A DNA stretch of 64,000 nt, taken from Salegentibacter salegens. GTDB taxonomy: Bacteria > Bacteroidota > Bacteroidia > Flavobacteriales > Flavobacteriaceae. The notes under the pieces were generated by a model. It did no database searches and was not told the origin of the DNA. It saw only the letters and a program-made list of their open reading frames with translations. How positions within the stretch are numbered: the stretch's first letter is position 1; the number at the start of each line of letters is the position of its first letter. Below, in pieces: positions 35,701 through 42,861 of the stretch. The translations under genes were made by a program, and so were the position numbers. Location: assembly GCF_900142975.1 (NCBI RefSeq), contig NZ_LT670848.1, positions 1,736,001 to 1,800,000 of the forward strand. Reading direction: 5' to 3'.

Positions 35701-37016
35701 ACGCTTACAATTTCATTGAAATTGACAGTGAATTCTAAGTTTTGTCCAGCAGCATAAGTGGCATTTACCGGAACCGAAACACTTGCAATTACTGGCGCAA
35801 AAGTATCTACTAAAACTGAAGAAGTTGATCCAACATTATTTAAAGTTAGATTAGCATTTTTACCTCCAGTATCTTTTATCGTACCTCCATTGCTAGATAT
35901 TGCATTACTTACGGAAATTCCATCAGTGTCTATATCTCCTTGTTGCACAACATATCTAAATGCTACTATTGTATTACCACTTCCGAGTATATAAGACGCG
36001 TATCGTGTAACTCCTCCTATATTTATAGCTAATTGTGGGGTCCCTCCAGTAGTTGATATATCTACAGCTTCACTAAAGGATATATTGAAATCAATATTTT
36101 GACCTTCTACATAAGTTCCATTTGCAGGTACCGCAACACCTGTAACTGTTGGAGCAACTGAATTAGAAATTACTGTAGTTGTATTGTCCGTGTCAGTATC
36201 CGTACCATCATTGATCACCACTGTAAAGGTTGTGGTCTCTGAGTTAGCACTCCTATTATCTGCTGGATTGAAACTCAAAGCTCTTAAACTACTTTGCAAA
36301 GAAGCGGGAGTTCTGCTGCTTATTGTATAAGGACCTGAACCACTTAAACCGGTTCCTGACAAAACCCCTTTAGAATTAGCGTCCAAAGTAATAGTTGCAG
36401 AAAGATTATCTCCATCTGTATCCGTAGTGGTAATAGCAGAAAATGGAGCAATGGTGCCATTATCGTTAACCGGCTGGCTTGCTACCGTACCACCTATAAC
36501 AGGGGCATTATTCGAAGCTCCACTAGTGATTAAGAATTTATCTACAGGGAAGGCAGATGCCCCCCCTCCACTCCTTGTAATAGTAAATCCAGATACTCCT
36601 GTCCAATTTAGAGAAACAAGTGTTCTCACATTAGATGTAAAGTTAGCTGCTGCAATTGACCTGGTCACTGTTGAATTACTTCCTCCAGTAGGGGTAAATA
36701 CCCAGGACCTTCCTGGACTAAACTCTAACGCCTCAAGGCTGATTAAATCTACTGGTGAAGAAAATGTAATAGTAACACTGTTAGTTGTAGAAGATTGCGG
36801 CCCGGAAACCAGCACCATAGGACCTCCTTGACCATCGGGGTCAGATACTATGGTATTCGGTGAAAAATAAGTCGCTGTTATGCCTGCTACTGTAATGTTT
36901 TGAGAAGGAGGAGTTGAACTTAGATCTGATGGAAAAAACCAGTCAAATACTTCCGTTTGAGAAAAAGATGAAAAGCTAATAAATAGCATGATCACCACTA
37001 AGTAGATTTTTTTCAT
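29796..37016 (-). CDS. giant type IX-secreted repeat protein (adhesin-like), about 2406 residues
   Basis: The signal peptide MKKIYLVVIMLFISFSSFSQ starts at ATG 37016; an upstream ATG at 37037 would read MTKPPPP through a poly-C tract. Domains in order: an N-terminal sandwich (about residues 25-180), a cadherin-like segment with TTDTDGDNLSATITLD (about 190-280), and alternating 115-residue SwmB/Ig-like repeats (VAVPANGTYVEGQNIDFNIS type, about 290-760). A YDG domain (KIYDGTTDASV) and an MBG_2 domain (VFGNEDPVFTYTTTGF) follow, then an MBG domain, three 97-residue repeats (SKVYGNTFTLDD) and five nearly identical 142-residue double MBG repeats. It ends with a Por sorting domain (ALAPNPVNSGGTMELLADFP ... 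GVYILKIETKNI), the export signal of the type IX system. Surface adhesion is inferred. Confidence 0.92.
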   Translation of the reverse strand: MKKIYLVVIMLFISFSSFSQTEVFDWFFPSDLSSTPPSQNITVAGITATYFSPNTIVSDPDGQGGPMVLVSGPQSSTTNSVTITFSSPVDLISLEALEFSPGRSWVFTPTGGSNSTVTRSIAAANFTSNVRTLVSLNWTGVSGFTITRSGGGASAFPVDKFLITSGASNNAPVIGGTVASQPVNDNGTIAPFSAITTTDTDGDNLSATITLDANSKGVLSGTGLSGSGPYTISSRTPASLQSSLRALSFNPADNRSANSETTTFTVVINDGTDTDTDNTTTVISNSVAPTVTGVAVPANGTYVEGQNIDFNISFSEAVDISTTGGTPQLAINIGGVTRYASYILGSGNTIVAFRYVVQQGDIDTDGISVSNAISSNGGTIKDTGGKNANLTLNNVGSTSSVLVDTFAPVIASVSVPVNATYAAGQNLEFTVNFNEIVSVTGSPQLSITVGENTRTATYQSGSGTSALVFGYTVQGGEFDNDGIAIESLIANGGSIKDTATNDADLTLNSVGTTTGVLVEAIAPVIVSVAVPSNGSYKEGQNIDFNITFSEAVDIITTGGTPQLAINIGGVTRQASYIMGSGNTVVAFRYVVQAGETDNDGIEVGSLVTAGGTIKDAAGNNANLILNSVGSTSSVFVDTTNPSVTSVAAPADDTYAVGQDLNFEVNFNENVNLTGSPKLAITVGSNIRQALYKGGSGTGTLVFGYTIQAGELDTNGIEVGTLATNGGTIQDAASNDVNLTLNNIEATANVLVDSRIELSIPGLTGVNKIYDGTTDASVSGTAALTGVVAGDEVNLSGTSIYNFSSANVNTGIAIITTGFSLAGPDSAKYTLVQPTLSADISPADLTVTADSDRSKVFGNEDPVFTYTTTGFVAGEDGNILTGALSRVAGEDVGDYAIQQGNLTAGSNYLINYTSADFEIIAAMQTGLILANNSFTYDGEMKSLEVTGEAEDAMVVYDNNDRTDAGTYTVKATVTRPNYSTEILEATLVINARPITLTAQEQSKVYGNTFTLDDTAFTVKDIDGDSVLPNGESIDAVNISSTTGIDASTTADVGTYADELVISSQTGSAGFNDSNYDISYTDGDLVVNARLISITAQEQSKVYGNTSIIDDTAFTVTDTDGDSLLPNGESIDAVNISSATEVDASTTANVGKYADELVISSQTGSAGFDASNYEISYTDGDLVVNTRPITLTAQKQSKVYGNTFTLDGKAFTVKDIDGDNVLPNGESIDVVSVASATGIDASTTADVGMYADELIISSPTGSAGFDISNYIFTYDSGDFEITPATQTELVFADKSFIYDTTTKSLVVTGQATDATVSYSNNDQTNAGIYEVAAEVTRPNYTTALLEATLTITKAEAVIPADAVQTFTYDGNLKNVTASLNHNEATLIYTPQQGYTNAGNYPVTVSAIETDNYLSASKEVSLVIENAEITGVTFEDDSFIYDGATKAIEVNGLPEGASVSYENNDQITAGTYEVTATVSQENYNDKVLTADLVIEKAEAVIAAEATQTFTYDGTVKNITASLNHSETSLTYAPQQGYTDADIYTVIVASAETDNYQAASKEVSLVIENAEIKGVTFEDDTFIYDGATKTIEVSGLPEGASVSYENNDQITAGTYEVTATVSQENYNDKVLTADLVIEKAEATITAEATQTFTYDGSVMNVTATLNHSETSLTYAPQQGYTDAGTYRVTTVSAETDNYLSASKEVTLVIENAEITGVTFEDDTFTYDGSTKAIEVSGLPEGASVSYENNDQTAAGTYEVIATISQENYNDKVLTADLVIEKAEAVITAEATQTFTYDGTVKNVIATLNHSETALTYTPAQGYTDAGTYGVTITSAEIDNYLSASKEVTLVIVNAEITGVTFEDDTFTYDGSTKTIEVRGLPEGASVSYENNDQTVAGTYEVTATVSQENYNDKVLTADLVIEKAEAVITAEATQTFTYDGTVKNVIATLNHSETALTYTPAQGYTDAGTYGVAITSAETDNYLSASKEVTLVVENAEIMGVTFEDDTFTYDGSTKTIEVSGLPEGAEVSYENNGKANAGNYEVIAIISQENYNELELTANMIIEKASQSITFNELEDLDQLTDEYFQLDATSTSGLPVMYSYTYENENPAATVGPRGFVRILNGGQITITATQEGNQNYEAATPVVRTLTIIGSEARLNSAVINGTTYTNPSDEIYYLIGCGSSEDEVRIEIEQNGGSSIDRSSSFTISTPAPGIYREVVTVISGDGNITRTYNITVEKNFNFEDIVVQKFNNVLLVNNNPETNGGYKFVSYRWYKDGSVIGNGQYYSAGNNADDQLNADSSYYVVMETEDGEFLRTCTSAIQLRSSLNVALAPNPVNSGGTMELLADFPKDELETMNLSIHNLNGMLIKQMKSNNKSTSIALPYNLEMGVYILKIETKNIRKSLKFIIK
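30840..32985 (-). repeat. five tandem 426-bp units inside the giant gene
   Basis: The same DNA block recurs at a 426-bp period (the word TCATCTTCAAAAGTTACTCC falls near 31013, 31439, 31865, 32291 and 32716, with small changes). Each unit encodes 142 residues, from GVTFEDD through LVIENAEI, containing two MBG-like folds. Units are nearly identical in DNA, so copy number can change by recombination and short-read assembly here is risky. Confidence 0.9.
33180..34060 (-). repeat. three tandem 291-bp units inside the giant gene
   Basis: CTTGCTTTGTT follows CCATAGAC or CCATAAAC near 33421, 33712 and 34003, a period of 291 bp (97 residues). Each unit encodes a SKVYGNT ... PNGESIDAV ... GTYADELVISS ... 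SYTDGDLVV block. Confidence 0.85.
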
Positions 37017-37020
37017 AGGC

Positions 37021-37028
37021 GGGGGGGG
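37021..37028 (-). repeat. eight-base poly-C tract at the start of the giant gene
   Basis: On the coding strand eight C lie between an upstream in-frame ATG (37037, preceded by AAGGA) and the signal-peptide ATG (37016). If translation starts at 37037, gain or loss of one C changes the frame; if it starts at 37016, the tract lies in the leader. This is the layout of phase-variable genes, but variation cannot be shown from one sequence. Confidence 0.6.
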
Positions 37029-37096
37029 TTTTGTCATATTTACAGTCCTTCTATAAATAAGACATTGCACTAAAAGAATTGTTAAATATTTATTAA

Positions 37097-37162
37097 CGAA
37101 AGTATAAAATAAACGTATACGCTGAAAAAAAATGTCGTGAACGGTTACTTTTTTGTCGTGAA
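37097..37162 (-). promoter_or_regulatory. promoter of the adhesin operon with a LytTR-like direct-repeat site
   Basis: On the plus strand TGTCGTGAA occurs at 37133-37141 and 37154-37162, 21 bp apart, two helical turns. Read on the minus strand, the pair is followed by eight T, then 20 bases, then TACTTTCG (37097-37104), a near match to the -7 consensus TAnnTTTG. The same arrangement with the same distances recurs at 39115-39180. Two direct repeats at 21-bp spacing is the arrangement bound by LytTR-domain regulators, and such a regulator is encoded at 43949. Confidence 0.65.
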
Positions 37163-37227
37163 AGGAAATGTTTAATAAAAATGGAAGAAAATTCTCACGT
37201 TGGGAGTGTTAGCTCAACTCTGTCTGC

Positions 37228-37259
37228 TTCTTCTCCCGGGGGTACCCCCGGGAGAAGAA
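37228..37259. terminator. 32-bp perfect palindrome at the IS256 copy A end
   Basis: Arms TTCTTCTCCCGGGGGT and ACCCCCGGGAGAAGAA with no loop, 4 bp after the transposase stop and inside the right inverted repeat. It would form a very strong hairpin and should stop transcription into or out of the element. Confidence 0.8.
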
Positions 37260-37263
37260 AATT

Positions 37264-38502
37264 TTAGTTTTTCGTTTCATTGGTGGCTAAGTCCAACTCT
37301 AGCCGACCTTCAAATTTAATAGCTAATTGTTGAACTACCAAACCCCAGTTCTGCAGTGGGGCGTTCCATTTCTTTTCAATTCTTCTGGTAGCTAGGTAAA
37401 CCAGCTTCAATAGTGCCATATCATTGGTAAAAGCGCCTTTGGTCTTGGTTACTTTTCTTACCTGCCGGTGAAAAGCCTCTACGGCATTTGTGGTGTATAT
37501 GAGTTTTCTAATGGGTGCGGTATATTCAAAATAAGCACTCAATCGGTCCCAGTTATCATTCCAGGAACGGATCACTATGGGATATCTTTTGCCCCATTTT
37601 TCTTCCAGATCCAGTAAAGCCGATTCAGCCTGGTCTTTGGTGTCAGCCTTGTACACCAGTTTAAGGTCTTTCATAAAATCTTTTTGATCCTTACTGGCCA
37701 CATACTTCATACTATTGCGGATCTGGTGGACAATACATAGCTGAATATCAGTCTTGGGATAAACAGAATGAATGGCTTCACTAAAGCCCGTAAGATTATC
37801 CGTACAGGCAATCAGAATATCTTTTAAGCCACGGTTGTTTAATTGGGTCAGCACCTGAAGCCAAAAATTGGCCCCTTCACTTTCCGAGATATACATACCC
37901 AGCACTTCCTTTCTTCCAGCTTTATTTATTCCTAAAATATTATACAAGGCCTTGTGCTTTACTTTGCCTTCTTCGCGTACCTTGAAGTGCATCGCGTCGA
38001 GCCATAGGATGCAATATACCGGCTCCAAGGGGCGATCCTGCCATTCCTTAACCTTGGGAATCACCCGGTCCGTAATATCACTTAGAACGTGTGTGGATAT
38101 CTTGGAATCATACATTTCCTCTATATGAGCTGAGATATCCCGCAGGCTATTGCCCATCCCGTACATGCCTATAATCTGCTTTTCTAAATTATCGGCCAGG
38201 ATACGCTGGCGTTTCGCTACGATCTCCGGCTCAAAGGTACTGTTACGATCCTGGGGCGTGTTAATGGTGACGTCCCCTTGGCTGCTCTTTAGGGTCTTTT
38301 TGCCTTTGCCATTACGCTTATTACCTGCTTTTGAGCCTTTTTCTTCATCGGAAAGGTGCGAAGACATTTCTGCTTCCAGGGCCTCTTCCATAAACTCCCT
38401 AAGCATTGGAGCAAAAGCGCCGTTTTTGCCGGTTAGGGATTCTCCTGATAAAAATTGTTTTAATGCTTTTTCCTTTAATTCCTTAATCTCTTCTTGTGTC
38501 AT
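37264..38502 (-). CDS. IS256-family transposase, copy A
   Basis: A 412-residue Mutator/IS256 transposase. DDE residues lie in CILWLDAMHFKV, LIACTDNLTGF and TTNAVEAFHRQVRK. The N-terminal part carries the family front MLREFMEEALEAEMSSHLSD. Complete, and identical to the protein encoded at 41558-42796, so it is probably active. Confidence 0.97.
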   Translation of the reverse strand: MTQEEIKELKEKALKQFLSGESLTGKNGAFAPMLREFMEEALEAEMSSHLSDEEKGSKAGNKRNGKGKKTLKSSQGDVTINTPQDRNSTFEPEIVAKRQRILADNLEKQIIGMYGMGNSLRDISAHIEEMYDSKISTHVLSDITDRVIPKVKEWQDRPLEPVYCILWLDAMHFKVREEGKVKHKALYNILGINKAGRKEVLGMYISESEGANFWLQVLTQLNNRGLKDILIACTDNLTGFSEAIHSVYPKTDIQLCIVHQIRNSMKYVASKDQKDFMKDLKLVYKADTKDQAESALLDLEEKWGKRYPIVIRSWNDNWDRLSAYFEYTAPIRKLIYTTNAVEAFHRQVRKVTKTKGAFTNDMALLKLVYLATRRIEKKWNAPLQNWGLVVQQLAIKFEGRLELDLATNETKN

Positions 38503-38649
38503 AATCTAGTCTAAAAATTTTAATTTAATTTTCAAAGTCTAGACAGACTTGAGATTACACCCTCCTCACGTTTCCGAATATAAGACAATTGTGTTTTTGA
38601 TCACCAATTTACTGTTGGCATTCAATTCATAAACGCTATAAAAAATAAA

Positions 38650-38673
38650 AACCTTTCAGCGAACTGAAAGGTT
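38650..38673. terminator. bidirectional terminator downstream of the small minus-strand gene
   Basis: Stem AACCTTTCAG/CTGAAAGGTT with loop CGAA, flanked by A-rich DNA on one side and TTTTAAAA on the other. On the minus strand it ends the transcript predicted to start near 39108. Confidence 0.8.
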
Positions 38674-38789
38674 TTAAAATTAATCCGAAAGCATATTATG
38701 CTTAACACCTATGTATTTCTATCCCCAAATAAAAATACATTACCAACATGCATAATCGAATTAATCCCCAAATCATATTCTTAAGAAGT

Positions 38790-38936
38790 TTATAGCTCTA
38801 TTTTATGAACTATGCTACTAAACTTATCTTTTAGTGATTTTTCGTGATTATTATAATTAATTAAACTTACTTGCTCCTCTAAAAGAGCCTTCTCTCTCCA
38901 ACTGAGAGAGTTCGATAAATCATTAGCTTGCCCCAT
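38790..38936 (-). CDS. small 48-residue helical protein under a LytTR-like promoter
   Basis: ATG 38936 reads MGQANDLSNSLSWREKALLE and ends SSIVHKIEL; charged, probably coiled-coil, no known domain. It is the only sizeable frame between the promoter at 39115-39180 and the terminator at 38650-38673, and it reads in the matching direction. The transcript could also act as an RNA. Support comes from the flanking signals rather than from homology. Confidence 0.45.
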   Translation of the reverse strand: MGQANDLSNSLSWREKALLEEQVSLINYNNHEKSLKDKFSSIVHKIEL

Positions 38937-39114
38937 TTTATCCAGATTTATTCATAATCAGAGATTATCTTCTCTACACACAATAGATGTGAAAGTACTT
39001 TTTCAACATCTTTTAACTTGACTTCGAGAAGTGTGGTTAAAATTAACTTTTCGAATATCCTAAGTACTTACCTTATCAAAACGTATTGAGGGTTGAATAT
39101 CCCTGATTTACGGT

Positions 39115-39180
39115 CAAAAGTAGAAAAGAAGGATAAGGCCTTAAAAAAAATGTCGTGAACTGCCCCATTTTTGTCGTGAA
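39115..39180 (-). promoter_or_regulatory. second promoter with the LytTR-like direct-repeat site
   Basis: TGTCGTGAA occurs at 39151-39159 and 39172-39180 (21-bp spacing). On the minus strand the pair is followed by eight T, 20 bases, and TACTTTTG (39115-39122), a perfect TAnnTTTG -7 box. The distances are identical to the adhesin promoter at 37097-37162, although most of the bases between differ. Transcription would run toward 38936. Confidence 0.65.
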
Positions 39181-39543
39181 CGGATATTTTTAAAGAAAAT
39201 AAAGACATTTTCTATATCCTTTAAACCTGAAAAATTAAAAATAACTAAATTCAACAGCCTAAATCATCTGTTCACATAGCTTTTAAATCACCAGGCACTT
39301 CGCTATATTTTTGAAATTTAAATCGGGCTTAGCATTAGAATAAGAAAAAAATCCATAGAATTTTTCTGCGGTAATTATGTGGTTTTAAAATAATAATTAA
39401 TCGTTATTTTTCTCAGTTCAAGTGAATCCAGGTTATTCATTACAAATGTTTCAGAAAATACTGTTTTTTAAATAATTTTATATTTTTCTTAAAAAAACTA
39501 TACTGCTTCTTTACATTTGATCTAATATTCTTTAAATCAAAAT

Positions 39544-41505
39544 TTGAAAAAATTATTTTCATTATTCCTTTTACTTTTTTCAGTAACACTTTGGTGTCAG
39601 GAAGATAATTCTCTACTAGTTAATAAAAACACCTTTTCATTTAGAGATGGTTATTTAATCTCCCGTCCCTTCCACTCTATCTACGATACAACAGGCTGGC
39701 TGTGGATTGTGGGTGAGAACAAGCTTTCGAACGAATATATTTTAGGAGAACAAGAAATAATTATCCAACGTTTTGATGGGGCTCATTTCTTCACGCTAAC
39801 ATTACCGGATACCTCTAATAAAAAAATTAGAGAAGGCCACTTTATTAAAAAGAAAGCCAACGGCCTTTATTTAAAACTATATTACCAGGCAGCACGGGCT
39901 GATTTATTTTTTCTCAACACAGAGACCTTAGAGATTAAAGCTGTCAAAGAATATAACGACTTAAACAAAAACTATTTAAATTCTAAAGCTTTTACTGGAG
40001 GAGATACAAACCATATTGTGCTTACGTCAAACGAAAAATTTTATAGTGCCATCCTTGATAATTTGAGTTTAAGGTTTATTGATTCTATACCCTTTACAAG
40101 ACGAGTTGCTCAAACGGTTTTAGCTGATCCAATAACAATGGATGACTTTACACTGATTAAATTACAAACTGAAAAAGAGGGAGTTCTTTTAAATACAAAG
40201 GGAAAGTTCATAAAAAAAATAGCGGAAAGTGATTTTGAAACCACGGATGGAATTAATTTTTATCCGACGGTCATACACCCCCCTTTTAAAGTCAGTGATG
40301 CCTTTTACACATATGTGGATAACTATAAGAATGCGTTTAAATTCAATAAAGAATTTAACAAATTCGTAGAAGTACCTAATACTGATGGCATTCTTCGCAA
40401 AAATGAAGAATTGCAGTTTACGTCAGATTTTAATTATGCTTTCTCAACAGAGATTATGGATGACAATACAGCAATGGAGTTGTATCGCCTTAAAGATTTT
40501 CAAAAGGAGTTACTTACTAAAATTAAAGTAAAGAATTTTTCAGAATTCGCTTACAATGAGTTTACAAAAGACCTGGTAGTTCTCAACGAAAACACCTTAG
40601 AATCCTATTCTTTTATAAAAGGTAAAATCAAAACTTTTTTAAAAGATAAAAGCGTCCGATCAATTAAAAAACTGAAGGAAAACAAGTATGTCATAGCAAC
40701 AGATACAGAGGGATTTTATAAGATAGACGTAAAGGAAAACACAGAAGAACGAATAAAAATTCTATCAGATACTACCGAGCTAAACATTAATTATTCCAGG
40801 GATATTTTCAATGGAAAAGACAACAATCTTATTATTGCGGAATCTAATAATCTATATACGCTGAATTCAAATTATGAGGTAGTCCAGGATAAAACGATAA
40901 AAATACATAGTGGAGAAATTGTAAAACTAAAAGACACTCTGTTTACGGCAGATCCAAGCGGTGGCATTTATAAATACAACCTTAAAGAACATAGTTATAT
41001 TAAAATTGCAAAGACAGACACTATACAAGTGAAGGAGTTTGCTACAGATGGTTCAAGACTCTATGCAAACACCATCCAGGGAATTTTCGAATACGAAAAT
41101 GGCAGCTTTAATATCTATGAATTTAAAAATGTAGAAACAGATGATTTGTTGTCCATAAACTATCTGAATGATTACGGCATTATAGTTTCTACGAAATTTG
41201 GTGAAATTTATACGTTTGATACAGCAACTAAAAAATTAAGCCTGCTTTACAAAGATGAATTAAACGCTTCCATAGTTGGTTTGGTTGCAGATGATACACG
41301 TACTTTATGGTTAAATACGTATGCAGGAATTGTTTCTTTCGATCCATCCTCTGAACAAATTATTAGATATACTACCAAAGATGGAGTTTATGAACTTAAA
41401 GGTAATAGTTTCAGTACCTATAAAGATGAGCAGGATGGCAGTATTTTAATGGGGAGTTACAAAGGTCTTAGCTATTTTAAGCCTGAAGAATTGGTGAGGG
41501 TGTAA
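39544..41505 (+). pseudogene. sensor histidine kinase, 5' part (interrupted by IS256 copy B)
   Basis: Starts at TTG 39544 with a signal peptide MKKLFSLFLLLFSVTLWCQ and continues as a periplasmic beta-propeller-like sensor domain (repeated short strands such as GDTNHIVLTSNEKFYSAIL, TDTEGFYKIDVKE, TRTLWLNTYAGIVSFDPSSE). The native sequence ends at KPEELV (41495); the last residues RV and the stop come from the IS. Removing 41496-42858 and one copy of GAATTGGT joins this to the 3' part in frame (EELVEKNLDFQPQF), giving a 1013-residue kinase. Without the rest the exported domain has no membrane anchor or kinase. Confidence 0.92.
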
Positions 41506-42858
41506 TCTCAAGTCTGTCTAGACTTTGAAAATTAAATTAAAATTTTTAGACTAGATTATGACACAAGAAGAGATTAAGGAATTAAAGGAAAAAGCATTAA
41601 AACAATTTTTATCAGGAGAATCCCTAACCGGCAAAAACGGCGCTTTTGCTCCAATGCTTAGGGAGTTTATGGAAGAGGCCCTGGAAGCAGAAATGTCTTC
41701 GCACCTTTCCGATGAAGAAAAAGGCTCAAAAGCAGGTAATAAGCGTAATGGCAAAGGCAAAAAGACCCTAAAGAGCAGCCAAGGGGACGTCACCATTAAC
41801 ACGCCCCAGGATCGTAACAGTACCTTTGAGCCGGAGATCGTAGCGAAACGCCAGCGTATCCTGGCCGATAATTTAGAAAAGCAGATTATAGGCATGTACG
41901 GGATGGGCAATAGCCTGCGGGATATCTCAGCTCATATAGAGGAAATGTATGATTCCAAGATATCCACACACGTTCTAAGTGATATTACGGACCGGGTGAT
42001 TCCCAAGGTTAAGGAATGGCAGGATCGCCCCTTGGAGCCGGTATATTGCATCCTATGGCTCGACGCGATGCACTTCAAGGTACGCGAAGAAGGCAAAGTA
42101 AAGCACAAGGCCTTGTATAATATTTTAGGAATAAATAAAGCTGGAAGAAAGGAAGTGCTGGGTATGTATATCTCGGAAAGTGAAGGGGCCAATTTTTGGC
42201 TTCAGGTGCTGACCCAATTAAACAACCGTGGCTTAAAAGATATTCTGATTGCCTGTACGGATAATCTTACGGGCTTTAGTGAAGCCATTCATTCTGTTTA
42301 TCCCAAGACTGATATTCAGCTATGTATTGTCCACCAGATCCGCAATAGTATGAAGTATGTGGCCAGTAAGGATCAAAAAGATTTTATGAAAGACCTTAAA
42401 CTGGTGTACAAGGCTGACACCAAAGACCAGGCTGAATCGGCTTTACTGGATCTGGAAGAAAAATGGGGCAAAAGATATCCCATAGTGATCCGTTCCTGGA
42501 ATGATAACTGGGACCGATTGAGTGCTTATTTTGAATATACCGCACCCATTAGAAAACTCATATACACCACAAATGCCGTAGAGGCTTTTCACCGGCAGGT
42601 AAGAAAAGTAACCAAGACCAAAGGCGCTTTTACCAATGATATGGCACTATTGAAGCTGGTTTACCTAGCTACCAGAAGAATTGAAAAGAAATGGAACGCC
42701 CCACTGCAGAACTGGGGTTTGGTAGTTCAACAATTAGCTATTAAATTTGAAGGTCGGCTAGAGTTGGACTTAGCCACCAATGAAACGAAAAACTAAAATT
42801 TTCTTCTCCCGGGGGTACCCCCGGGAGAAGAAGCAGACAGAGTTGAGCTAACACTCCC
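41496..42858 (+). mobile_element. IS256-family insertion sequence, copy B (1363 bp)
   Basis: Same element as copy A, in the opposite orientation. Its 8-bp target duplication GAATTGGT is at 41488-41495 and 42859-42866, different from that of copy A, so the two copies inserted independently. It interrupts a sensor kinase gene. The terminal palindrome is at 42801-42832. Confidence 0.96.
41558..42796 (+). CDS. IS256-family transposase, copy B
   Basis: A 412-residue protein identical to the copy A transposase, with the same DDE residues (WLDAMHF, CTDNLTG, NAVEAFH). The identity indicates very recent transposition or gene conversion. Confidence 0.97.
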   Translation: MTQEEIKELKEKALKQFLSGESLTGKNGAFAPMLREFMEEALEAEMSSHLSDEEKGSKAGNKRNGKGKKTLKSSQGDVTINTPQDRNSTFEPEIVAKRQRILADNLEKQIIGMYGMGNSLRDISAHIEEMYDSKISTHVLSDITDRVIPKVKEWQDRPLEPVYCILWLDAMHFKVREEGKVKHKALYNILGINKAGRKEVLGMYISESEGANFWLQVLTQLNNRGLKDILIACTDNLTGFSEAIHSVYPKTDIQLCIVHQIRNSMKYVASKDQKDFMKDLKLVYKADTKDQAESALLDLEEKWGKRYPIVIRSWNDNWDRLSAYFEYTAPIRKLIYTTNAVEAFHRQVRKVTKTKGAFTNDMALLKLVYLATRRIEKKWNAPLQNWGLVVQQLAIKFEGRLELDLATNETKN

Positions 42859-42861
42859 GAA

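Larger units (their letters stand above)
37202..38564 (-). mobile_element. IS256-family insertion sequence, copy A (1363 bp)
   Basis: Imperfect terminal inverted repeats GGGAGTGTTAGCTCAACTC and GAGGGTGTAATCTCAAGTC bound the element. It is flanked by an 8-bp target duplication CTCACGTT at 37194-37201 and 38565-38572, which fixes the ends. One transposase gene fills it, followed by a 32-bp palindrome (37228-37259). It is identical in protein sequence to copy B and lies in the opposite orientation. It landed about 30 bp upstream of the LytTR-like site of the adhesin promoter without destroying it. Confidence 0.95.

Noticed and set aside
37202..42858. The two IS256 copies as a composite transposon carrying the segment between them
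   Set aside because: Each copy has its own different 8-bp target duplication, so they arrived separately and not as one unit.
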